From the NCBI RefSeq assembly GCF_032062135.1, contig NC_092868.1:42485163-42549162 (forward strand): a DNA stretch of 64,000 nucleotides, in the 5' to 3' direction. The position numbers and the translations under genes were made by a program. Source of the DNA: Pyxicephalus adspersus. Its lineage: Eukaryota > Chordata > Amphibia > Anura > Pyxicephalidae. Below the pieces are notes generated by a model. That model ran no database searches. It was not told where the DNA came from and was given only the letters and a program-made list of their open reading frames with translations. This document shows positions 44,735 through 57,118 of this stretch, one piece after another. Position 1 is the first letter of the stretch. Every line of letters begins with the position of its first letter.

Positions 44735-47700
44735 CTGTGGCAAAAATAAGAATGACTAATATTACAGACCTCAAAGCAAAATGTTTTCTGATTCTGTATA
44801 TAGTAGGAATTTTTAAAACTTCTATCAAGTTTCTGTGCAGTGTCTGTGCTCCAATATGCTACAAATGGGTGAAAGCTATAAAGTGAACCCATGGCCAAGC
44901 TAGGGACATTTAAGTATTTACGGTACATACTCAAAGGGTCCAATTATCAACATGCGAACGGCGTGTTTGCCAGAAAAAAATGTAATATTTTTACAAATAT
45001 AAATCCATTTTTCTGTTTGCCCCATTTATCAAAGATGAGATCAGTCGAAAAGATCACAATTGTTATCAGAATCATCACTTTCAGTATTGATAATGATTGC
45101 CACATCTCGACCTTCCAATAGCCAGATCCATGTAAACAAAGCTTCTGTGCAGTATTTTAGGTTATTTAGGGCAAACAATTACTGATCACCAATGTAAAGA
45201 TTTGATTTCCTTTTCATAAATGTGGTACTTTGAAGCATGCAATCAGATACAAATGGTGATATTTATCTGAAAAACATAAAAAAAAACCCCTAAGCTTACA
45301 TAGGATTACCAAAAGCTCAATGGCTGTTATTATAAAACATATTTATTAAGACTTGCATAACATGACAATTGCGCCCCAATTTACAAATAAAAATATTTTC
45401 TTTGCTCTGCTCAAGCAAGCAGTCAGATGAAAACCCTGATAACTTTTATGATAGCTTTGCCTAATTCAGTGCTTAAGCACAAAGAGATAGAATTCAGTAG
45501 CACATGGTATTCAAGGGATGGATCTGATCCCACCAGAAGATGGAGGACAACACTTTCATGTGTTTAAGTGACAAAGTAAAACATACAAACATTTTCTTAG
45601 GTTAGGGACAGCCATATTATGCAACATATTATATAGGGAAATATTGCCTGTAAGAAATACATGCACGAAAGACAGCAAAGGTAAAGCAGGACATGCATGA
45701 TCATGCAAGTGCCCCGGGGCCACCTCGGCTGTCATACATATTTGTAAATATTCTCTACTGGTAATCACTGTTGGATATGACCAAAGGTGGAGGCTTTGCT
45801 ATCACACTGACATAGGGAACGTATAGTAAATGCCAGGATGCTGCTGAATATGATACACGTTCCAAGGCATTAAGTGATGAGATCATTACCCATGTTGAAG
45901 TGCACATCAAGTTCAAAGTGCATTGATTATTGCTTGTTGACCACTTGGAACAGTCACTCAGAACTGCACTTCATCATTTTTTTTGGTTGTTAACTAGAGG
46001 ATTGCAACTGCCTAACAATAATTATTTTTATTGAGTCATTGCACAACTGTGCGCAACCAATTCAAAGATGTAAATTGGCACCACTCGAAAGGTACTGGTC
46101 ATGTGACCAAAAAGATTCCTTGTAGTTTGGACTTTATACCTGTTTATGACTGTGCAAGACAACAGCAAACGAGATCTTAAACAGATCTGTCACAAAGCAG
46201 AAGTCCTAAATTGGAGCTGATGTTTCCCAATTCCTGGCATGTATTCTGTTTCTGGAGCTTTGAAAGCAATTTGCAGTGAAGCTGAATAAGTTCTGGCTTA
46301 CTGCCTTCAAAGTAGAAGCCCAAAAGTCAGCTTCCACCTCCCATTTTTGTCACATATTAATTTTGCTTTAAAGGAAACCTGTACTGAGAGAACTATGTGG
46401 ACTGCCACTACCGCACTTCTTTTAAAAATACTGATTACAAAGCAGTGTCCTGTTTCAATACTTTTAAAGTCACTGACAAGCATAAAAAACATTTTACATG
46501 CATAAGTGTTCCAGGTTGGTGACTGGGAAAGTATTAAAACCACCAGAAAAGCTTTTCTGTGAGGAGTCAAAGTCCACTGCAATTACTCTCAAATTAAAAA
46601 AAAGACTGTTTCAGCTCCTATTGACATGGTGTGCACCACTCTGAAGCTAGATGATTAACCTGTCTCCATTTTTCACCTTAAAGCAGACCTCAATCAAAGT
46701 TTTTACTTTACATAAAGGGTAGACAACCCTTCTGAGTAAAGTAAAAATATTCTTTTTTTTAAATACAACAAATTTGAAGGAAAAAAAAAGGGGGTGAAGC
46801 ACTTCTGCTCAAAGCCTCTCGGTATACCTTGGTCACACATCCCAGGAGGCTCCTGGTTGCTCCTTCTGCTTGCATAGACAGTGAGATTGTCTCTTTTCCC
46901 TTTTACAGCGGGCTACGTCACCCGATCACATGCCTGTGCAGTTTGAGATTGGGTGACGTAGCCAGAAGAAGGCGACTGAAGATGGCGGTGCTGTCGCTTT
47001 CTCTGTGCCGAGATGAAGAAGAATTCAAGGATCTTGCGGGACCCGATCGAGGTAAGGTCCAATGCAATTGAGGGTTCTGCGGAATTAAAGGTGTGTGTTT
47101 TTTTATTTTTCAGTTTAGTTCCGCTTTAATCATGACATTATTTTCTGCCCCTCTGTCTGGCTTAGTTTGCCAAAAACAAATTTTTGCACCATTGTTTGGA
47201 TGTGGTTCAGGTCATGTGAGTTTTTATTTAAGTTACTGCTTGTTTACAGAAGACTGATTCCATTTTTGTTATCCTGGATGAGCTCTTGATGGGCACACGT
47301 TTGGACCAGTTTTACAGACTGAACTGTCAGATAGGGCAATGAGTAAGAAGGACAGTGAACATGGTAAGTGAACTTGCTCTTCTCTTTGATCAAGCGGAGA
47401 AGACCTAGATCTTGGAGACCCTGCAGACTCTGTTAGAAGAGTGTGATTCTGCAAAGAAACACCTAGAGGGCTCAAAAGTGGTACATATCAGAAACAAGGA
47501 GGGTGGAGTGACCACCAGAATTAGCACTTTGTTGCACTGTCCTCTGACGGTCTAACAGAAATTCTTCCAGTTCCCCTACTTTTGTGGGGAAAAAAAATGC
47601 TTCCTGGGGGGGGGGGGGGGGGGGGGGGGGTTTCTGGGTTGAGAGAACTTGGAACTTCTGAACCTTTGAGAAGAACCAGATCTATGTTTGGGGTCTTGGA

Positions 47701-50700
47701 TGGGTATGGAAATCAAAGCCACCCTCAAGATAAGGTGTGAAGCTTCTAACAAACCAAACTAAAATTATTCAGTTAAAACTCTGGCATGGTAGGATTTATA
47801 CAAGGTATTTGCAGAAAAGTTCTTCAACCCTGCAATGTCTGCTACTAAAGTTATATACTCCTTGTTGATCTGAAATACAGCTGGATCCAATGCAGTTGAT
47901 CATTAATTAAAGAATTCTTTTAAAAAAAGGAAAAACCCAGCAAAAAAGTCTAGGGAAAAGAAGGTGTTCTATCACACTTGGAACCTCTACATTTTAGGTC
48001 CACTAAAATTGAGCTTAAAGATCCATAAGGTCCCATTGGGCAACAGTAAGGTTCACAGCTAACAAAGTGGAAGATTCAATAATACTCATAGCCAGGAATC
48101 AGGGGGTACCAGGTAATACCAGGATAACACGATTCCGGACTACAGGCATAATCCCCATATTCGAACCAATTCAGGAACTGAAGAGTATAAGCTGGGACCA
48201 AGCGAGATAGCAAGACTATCCCCTGTGTATCTATGACCAGGCATGATGCAGCTGCTTACTGGTAAAGACAACTAGTGATTTGGGTATGAGGCAGGGCCTT
48301 AGGTACTTAAGTTAATTTACTAACTGTAAAAAGAAGAGGATGAGGTGGCTAAAGGTGACCAGATCACAGTAGTCGGGCAACATGACAGGATTGAAGATTT
48401 AAGATTCATGTGGCTCTGAGTTAGAGCAAAAACACCAAGCTTTATTTATGCTGAAATGTAGTCCTTCAGCACGAACCTCTTGTCCGGAAGAACCAGATTT
48501 TAAAAAGAATAAAAAGGCACTCAATGGCCTAATGAGGTACCTGCTGTGCTAGGGCCTGACTGGCCTACTCATTTAAGCCTTTGAGGAGTGGGAAAGTGAA
48601 ATAGAAGTTTTATTTCATGTGAGTATTCTGCAGTTATTATAACCACATTGGGTACTGGAAAATGTCTATGCATACAGCATTCTAATGTATTTCTAGCCTG
48701 TACCCCAGTGGGAATCTTGGTTGTAGAAATAATAAGACAAAATAAAGCTAGCAAAAATTTGAACTTTTTTGTTGCCAGTATCCAATCATTCTGAATGTGT
48801 CAGCATAACCAGTATATATATCATATTTTGGTGGCTCTCAGTGGCCAACAGTGAAATTTCCTTATTCTGAGTTGATAGACAGGTATATGATCATGCTTTT
48901 GTGACTGATTTGCTCCTAAACTGAAGCATAATTGTAAGGTTTAAGCTCTGGGCTGGCATCATTTTTTTTGCCAATGTCCAATATTTTTGTAGGTGACAAC
49001 ATAGTCTAAAAACGTCCCAATAACTTCCAGGAAAAGTATTTCAAGGCGAGTACAAAAATCCTACTTTCTCTCAGTACAGGTTTTATTTTAGTAGGTTACA
49101 CCTTATGTATATATGTTTAATTGTAACATCAATCAGTGATATCTATCAGTGAGTGTCAGATTCTGCAACAGAGCAATCTAAACCATTTGAATTTTTTGGA
49201 TGTACTAACTCTTCTGTGTTTCACACTAGGAACTGTCTTTGTATCCCAAAGCAACCAATTGTATTATTTACTTAATTTTCCAGCTTTCATTAAAAAAAAT
49301 AAAACCGGTAATATGATTGTTTGTTAAAAGCAATACACCCCTGTGCTCTGCTTGCTTTTGAAAAAATAGTGGGTGTTTCTCCATTTGCACACTAAATGTA
49401 AAACATAACTTACAACAGAAGGGAGCCAATATTAGGTTTAACTGAATAAGACATAGAAAACCCACTAAATACATAAATAAATACCTAAATAAAAACACTA
49501 GTATTACAATTGCTCACCAAGAGGTGACAAAGCTGTTTCTGTAGAGGAAATCACAGAGTGTATCACCCCTTAAAAAAGAGATAATGGGTAGATAATGTGT
49601 CTGCCATTTTAATATAAACAGCTGATTAAAGGCCTAAAGTGGCCCAATACGTCTACACAAGATTTATTGTGTTTTGGCTTTTTGGGAAATACCTGGACCT
49701 GCTCATGTATGGACTGTAGGGATTTAAAGTCTACCCTAGCCCAGTAAGGTTTCTGTTTTTAGTCTTTGAAGATTGGTAATATGCTAGGTGCTTTATGCTT
49801 GTATTTGTCTGAAAAAGACAGACAGGCTGTCCTAGAAGGCCAGTCCACCCAAAATTGATATTTTCCTGTTTGATAGATGCTGAAGAAATCAACCACCTAA
49901 CAGTGAGTTATACATCTTGTGGACTCCATCAGTAAAATCTCTGTGCTTGAACCTTGCACACTTGCTGTGTCCAATATGAGAAACCCTACTTTTCTTGTTG
50001 GATATATTGTTTATTCCCTTTACAATAGAAAGTCATAGGAGAAGATGGAACACTTTAGGAGCAACACAAATCTCTCAGAGGGGCAGGATTGAGGTCTGGA
50101 ATCATAACAGGGAGATTTCACCGATTGAGTGTAAAAAACAGGGGCTGATTCAGCACACCAGACTACACCTATAATTAAAATATCCCTTGTAGGTGAACTG
50201 GCCCTTCAATAATATGACCATATGTAGCCTGCAGTAAAGTGTTCCATACCTACAGTCACTGCCCAACCCACAACACAATATGAGAAGCACCAAGGCAGAC
50301 TCGATTATGGGGGTGTATTCAGCAATGAGCCCTCAAATGGTTCTTGTTGTGTTGCTACCCAGTGGACTGCTGGAGAGAGGTTGGGAATGGTCTAGGTGGG
50401 TGAAGGAAGGGCCACAAGGATCCGGATGGACATGCTCGGGCTCTGGTCTTGGGGCCAGAGATTTAGGCTTACCGAATGACCTAGATTCCTCCATTCCTTC
50501 CATGCATCCTTCAGTCTAATGCTTGTTCAGCACAAAACAAGGGAATAACACAGTTACTAACAGTGAGGCATACAGTACGGGATAAAGGAGCAGGTTACTG
50601 TACTGAATTATAGAAGAAAGCACAAGACTGCAAAACCGGAGCTGCCTACACATTTCCATAATCCTATAGCTGTTCTACTAAAACAAATCTACAATAACAT

Positions 50701-53700
50701 GCTTATTAAGGGAGGCAAAGAGCTCTGTGTAAAGTGCAGTAACCCTCAGCAACCAATCAGTAAACATCCTTCATTAACTAAACTCTTCAGGTCTGGCTGC
50801 TGATGGTTAATGTCCTTTGCACAACATCACTTGCTGATCTTTGAAGCCACTTATTCTATAACCCTTTACAATTTCTGTTTGTGACCAACTGATATGTGCA
50901 ATTTTCTAATTAGCTAGATATGCTGTGATTTTTTTTAAATAATTGCAAGGGTGGCATTGGTGGCCTTAATCTGTCAAAAAACTCCATTTGCAGTGTAAAA
51001 TGGTTATGTATACTTCTACACCTGTAGAGGCCAGCACTGAACTATCAGAGGTTCCATGAGTAGACATGAAGTGAATGTTTTTTTCTATTCACACACAGAT
51101 TGACAAATGAAAGCTAAGCTGAAGTTGTTGCTTGTGAAGTGGCAGCCATGCAAGCACATTGGACACAAACAAAAGAAAGCATGAAAGGCAGGCAGTGAAG
51201 GGGGTACCGGATAGGCCTGTTCTACTTACCTTCACTGTGCTGACTTCCTGCACTGCCACTGCCATAGCTGAATCCTGGCTCTTGGTATGTTGAGGGGTAA
51301 CAAGGTGGTGCTAGAGGGTACTGGTATGGATAGCCCTGGCTTAGAGGCCAGGGTGCGGCTGTATGAGGGAGAGGAGCAAGTGTGTCCTGATCAGATGCCC
51401 CACTGGATCCATCGTTAAGATTCAGTGCCGCTACATCTGATAAGTAAATACAAATGACTTGTATCAGTTATATCATGGAGAATAATGTTAACGTTACCAT
51501 TCAAAGTGTTGCTGGCAGCTATTTTGTTTGGTAAAGCAATATTCAGGAAAATGATACTGATGATTTACATGAGAAATTAACAGTGCTAAAAAAACAATGG
51601 TATACTACTAATATTTTATGAAACCTGGTTACAAATGACTACCAAATGAAGACAAGTGAACAGCTGCCTTCAGCATATCATTAGTGTAACGGCATATTTC
51701 CTGGTCTTCATTTCCTTATGAGTACTGGGTTTTTATCTGATAAACGGGCAGCAGACTAGCTTTGATTAACAAGCAAGACTAATGCACTCCTGATGCAGAA
51801 TGCTCAGTATGCTGAAAATGGATGACTCGGATGTAACAAACACCGAACCATATGGTGCCAATGTATATAGTGACCTTACATAAATGGATAACTATATGCA
51901 ATTGGATGACATGGAAAACAGACATATGGGAAGAACTGTATGCAGCCAACATGAAATGGAATTCAACCTTAATTAGACTTGGTATTTATTATTTAGGGTT
52001 AAAATGCAACTCCAAGCAAACAGCTAAATACATTTCTGAAATACATATACAAGGCTACTGTTCTGCCTGTCAAAGAATTTGTCACGTTGGCTGGCATTCT
52101 TCTAGTACACATACTGCTAGTCAGTAAGTACACATACTGCTATGTTCTGGTTTACCATTATTGCTATGTAATGCAGCTGCAGATCCTCAAATTGGGAGGC
52201 TGAACAGACAATATAAAAGGCAAAGTTCCTGCATCAGAAAGATGAATTGCTTAGTTAGGAACGATGGGCATCACTTTTCTGAATGTAGAAAATGTATGTA
52301 AATTACAAGATTTGCTGCACAAAACCCACAAATTCACTGACCAGTAAGATTAAAGTGCTTTCATTTTGTATTTAGCTGTCTGCCTGGAGTTTTGCTTTAA
52401 GTCCAAAAAAAAGTTTTGGATGGATACTGCTGTTTGCAATTACAAACAAGTTTCCTAAAACATTCAGGGTACCAGAAGTACTACTCTGTATATACATAAA
52501 GCTTAGCACAGGCTGAATGTACCAAACACTTAGCATAAGCCTAAAGAACAAATTTACCTGCTATAGTTAGGAGGTAAACTTGAGACTTGTTAGGAAGCTA
52601 ATAAGTATTTGACATTACAGATATTTGTGAATAACTACCATTTTTTGTACCACTTATTTTACTGCAGAATAGAGAAATCTAAGTAGTATAGTACTAATAC
52701 TAATAGTAGTAATAGTATTAGGCTGATCAACCATCATGACCACTTACTAGAATAAATCTATGGGGACTATAGAAAGTCCACCTAAGCCTGTGAGATTGGG
52801 GGGGTTAATGGAAGTATATCTTTATAATACCACACAATTTGGTAAAATTCTTCAAGAATTACTGCATATGGCATTTGCATTGTTAACATGAGCTACTGTG
52901 AATTAGACATTGTGGTATTTATACATGGATGATGAAAATAACACATTTAAGCACACAATGCTTGCAATAAAGTTTTTTTGGGAAATTGACTGCTGTGACC
53001 ACTTGTGTTGCGGTGCCATTGGACAGGCCTCTTTGTCAGCTTGCTTGCAGAGATGTTAGAAATGTTTCCATATGTGATTTGAATTATTGATTTGAAAATA
53101 ATTTAAATACCTAAGGGCTAATCTATGAAGGCTGAAATAAACATTAGGTAGCATTGTTGACCTGATTGCTTGCAATTGGCTACAGCCCCATAATCGGTTT
53201 CAGGTCACAGATTTTGCGTCAGTAGCCACATTCCACTTCCTAAAGGCTGCATACATATAGAAGAGGCACATTCACTTTCTGCCTGACTCTCTGCCCTAGA
53301 AGAGACAATGTCCCTCGCACTGTTCATAACTTCTGTACATCGTGACAATACACAGGCAGAATGTGATACTCACTACCACACAGGTCTCCGAACACATAGT
53401 AGCACTGCTCTGAGAAGGTGATCTTGTTCACTGTGTGTCTGAGGTAGCCATGCTTTAACATGCTGCTGGCATATTTTCGGGCTTCCCGACGCTCCTTGAA
53501 ACCTTCTACGTGTGTGTAGAGCCAATCTACAACATCAGCCCCTGCAGGAGAAGGAAGAGAAAATGGTCATACTGCAGCAAAGACTTCTGGGTAATAGGTT
53601 ATTATTGGTATTACACAATATTTATATAGCGCGGACATATTATGGCACACTGTACAAAGTCCATAGTCATGACACTAGCTGTGCTCCAAAGGGGCACCCA

Positions 53701-56700
53701 ATCTAATGTCCCTATCATAGTCATATGTTAATGTCTTTATGTATGGTAATCTCTAATACAGTCTAAGGTCAATTTTTGGGGGAAGATAATTAACCTAACT
53801 GCATGTTTTTTGGGATGTGGGAGGAAACCAGAGCACCTGGAGGAAACCCACACAAACACAGTGAGAAATTACAAACTCTTTGCCGATAGTATCCTGGCCG
53901 AGTTTCGAACCTGGGACCGAGAGTTGCAAATGCGAGTGCTAACCTCTAAACCACTGTGCTGCCCTGACTCCTTGAGGTTACTCAAACAAGCTTATTATAG
54001 AGGGTCACCACTGACCTTAAATACTTGTCTTCACTTTGAATTATTTACTGTACTTTAATGTACCGTACTGTTTTTACTGTACTATTTAGTGTGCTGTGGT
54101 CAAAAGATCAGATGTAGTCCGATAGTACCTTCCATACCTTTCCATGTTTACACATGATTTTAGTCACAGAGCAAGTGAAAAGTGCAGTTGTCAGGGATAT
54201 ACAGTATAAAGTAAACCTGTCAAGTTGGATCCACTGTTTTTTTTCAAAAGTGTAATCTTAAATGAATTATTGTCCTAGAACAAGTATGGCTGCTCACTAG
54301 GGCCACTTTTTATTTCTAGGGTTAAAGTGAACCTGTACTCCATTTTTCCAACCTGTACCTGTACTCCACACCTGTATTTCCATTATCACACAGGAAAACT
54401 TCTTCTGTCCCCCTCCTTGATTTAGTTTGATTTTGTTACTGGGTCCTAACTGTCCCAGGCTTCTTGTATAAACCACCTAACAATTCAGTGTCTAACAAGA
54501 CTGTCAATGTCATTGGACAGGAAGGCACTGTAACTGGGCATGGGGGTGGCATTGGTGGAGTTTTAATGTCACTAAGATCACTTTAAAGAACCCATGGAGA
54601 TGGTAAGAATAATAAGTGTGTATATTTGACTCTCTCTTGCCAGTACAGGTTTTGCAGCATTTTCATTAGCAAGGGAACCATGCTTTGCTGTGTAGGCCAG
54701 CAAGGAAAATATGGATCTCCTTTAACACCCAACTTCTGCAATTTAATTCTTTATTGTTTGTTTTGTTTAAAGTTATGTTCCCCTTACTTTGCATCCCTGT
54801 CTATGTATCTAGGAATATTTTCCCAACTTCCTGTCTATTTATAGTTGTATCACAGAACAGTCTTTATCAGAGACACGAACAAAACCCCTATCCCCCTTTT
54901 GTTGTTGCCTGTGCCACCATTGAGGAGATTTCCCCCCACTTCTTGTCCTGATGTATATTAGACAGAAAAAGAAAACATTAGGCTAAAAGGAAATCTCCTT
55001 AAAAAAGAATGTATGGTAGTTTTGTACAGATCCGGTCTGTAAAACAAAAAAATAGAATTCAGGGGGAATGTTCATTCAGGCATAGAGGAGCTGTGATAAT
55101 AGTGGCTTACGAATCCCTTGTCATGTACTAAATACAGATAAAAGTATAGGTTTGAAAACATAAAGCAGATACAAGCTGGACTGGAATTGGACACTAGTAA
55201 ACTAGGTTTTAACATGTTTGGGTGGATTTAATTCAATAAATAAATGATGGTAAATTATGATGGAGGCAGTGGGCAGCTGATTTAGTATATAGATCTCTTG
55301 TGTAATAATAGCAACCCCCATTGTTGTCAATATCCTTTAACACACTATTAAAATGTCTTAAGAAGTGAATACTTTATAAATAAAGACAGTGCAGACCTCA
55401 CACAGTGACAAATAGGCACAGATGTACAGCTGTGTCACTCATTGTATGCTAGTGAAAAAAAGATCTGTGTATGTAACTGATATAGGCCAGCCTTCATCCT
55501 CTATTAACTTACAACCATCTTTCCAGAGTCTGATTTAATTACTGCTTGTCACGCTTGTTTAACCTTTCACCCTCAGAACAATGGTTTTCAGAATAGTCAA
55601 TAAAATCTATAGATGTACTCTTTAACTCAACTGTTGCCTGAACTGCTGAGTAAAACCAGACAACTATATTAAAATCAAAACTCACCTTAGCAGACACCTG
55701 GTATAACGTCTCCTGAAATGTACAATTTGTTTGTATTTATAGTTCAAAGAATATTTATTGAATTGACTCTAAATAAACAACAGTAGCTTATTATGCAATG
55801 AGTTATTTGCAGACCTGTGCCTCTTAAGACTTGTACATGTGTCTCTATGAGATTTGTTTGTGTAGGATAGGTTTTGCATTGCCATACAAGTACCTGTAAA
55901 TGTATAACCTGTCTAAAGCAGGTCAAATGCAATTCTAAATGATCTCAGAAGTATATCTTGTGACTGATGTTATAATAGCCTCCTGTTCTCTTGGTGTAAT
56001 ACTTGTCAGAATCTCCTGTTAGGTTTGCGAATATGTTCTGCAATCTCTATTTAATTCTACGAAGATCTCATACCCAAAGCTTCAGGAGGTGTTTCTGACA
56101 AAAAGCTGTGCAGCATCAAATTCTTTCTGAATTAGGACAAGGTACTTATAATATAGGGAGGGGGCTAGGGACAAGGTTAAAAAATATCTGTGCACTTAAT
56201 GTGCAGTCAATCTTTAATGACTCACTAAATAACTAAAAAGGATAATAATGACAACCCTAGAGCTTTTTATAACCTGACAAGTTCCTTTTAAATCATGTAT
56301 ACAGGGAGAATGATTTCCAATTAAACACCTTAGTGCCCAGGTTTTCTGTTATCTGTTTTCTAAACAGCTATGGTTTTGAAAAAAAAAATGCATAGAAAAT
56401 GTGACATGATACTTTTATAAGTAATTATATATATGTTATAGTTAAACCAAACATATACAGTAAACCTGGCTATACAACAATAGGCATATATTACAAAGGC
56501 AAACTTACCTATAACTGCATTGGAGATAGTAATTTTCAACCACATTCGATCTCTTATTTCTAGACCTGAATCTGGCAGTTGCATCACCTTCACAATTGTA
56601 GCCATATCACTCTTTACTGTCAGCGGAGAATCTTCCAGTTCTGCAAATATTGGGAATATAAAATACTTTCATTTAGGAACTTACTTTCTATTGCAATTTA

Positions 56701-57085
56701 TGAAAGGGGAAAATCTAAAGAAAATCTAACAAATGGCAGCTATTATGTTTCAAGTTTACAGTGGAAAATAACACTTGACTGGTTGTTGTTGGCAAAACAG
56801 CCCTAAGATATGGCAACTTTTGTGCAAATCATGTTATACAGACATTATTACATTGTACTAACAAGGATATGGCACTCAGCGTAATACTGTAACTACAGAT
56901 AGTGCTGCCCTATTTGGTAAAAACCTGCCTAGACTCTTACTTCCCATTTCAGAACTCATTATTTCTTTTCAGTGAGAAGTTTACTATAAGCTGGAGTATT
57001 TGGATGTCTCCCCATGTATGTAACTAGTGATGAAGGATAAATAGTAGCAGAGAGGAGGGTTATTATTATTATTAGTAATATTATT

Positions 57086-57118
<33 letters not shown>

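Larger units (their letters stand above)
13379..45074. repeat. Segmental duplication, unit 2
   Basis: Unit 2 is inferred to start right after unit 1 ends, since homology to DVL1 intron stops at 13378 and homology of the matching copy stops at 45074. It contains INTS11-derived exons, the promoter region, CPTP copy 2 and the DVL1 last exon. Direct homology to unit 1 can be checked only from about 33665 onward, because the left part of unit 1 is outside the window. The left limit therefore rests on the tandem-duplication model. Confidence 0.65.
44735..51229 (-). other. DVL1 last intron
   Basis: The first 340 bases are shared with unit 1. The duplication breakpoint is at 45074/45075. It contains a TTAA-flanked MITE, a 25-base G run and no other coding signal. 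The sequence at 47200-48560 looks like old repeat DNA of unknown family. Confidence 0.7.

Noticed and set aside
53870..53964. Possible tRNA gene on the minus strand
   Set aside because: The A- and B-box-like stretches are mutated, no cloverleaf 3' half follows, and the sequence continues into a SINE core and tail.
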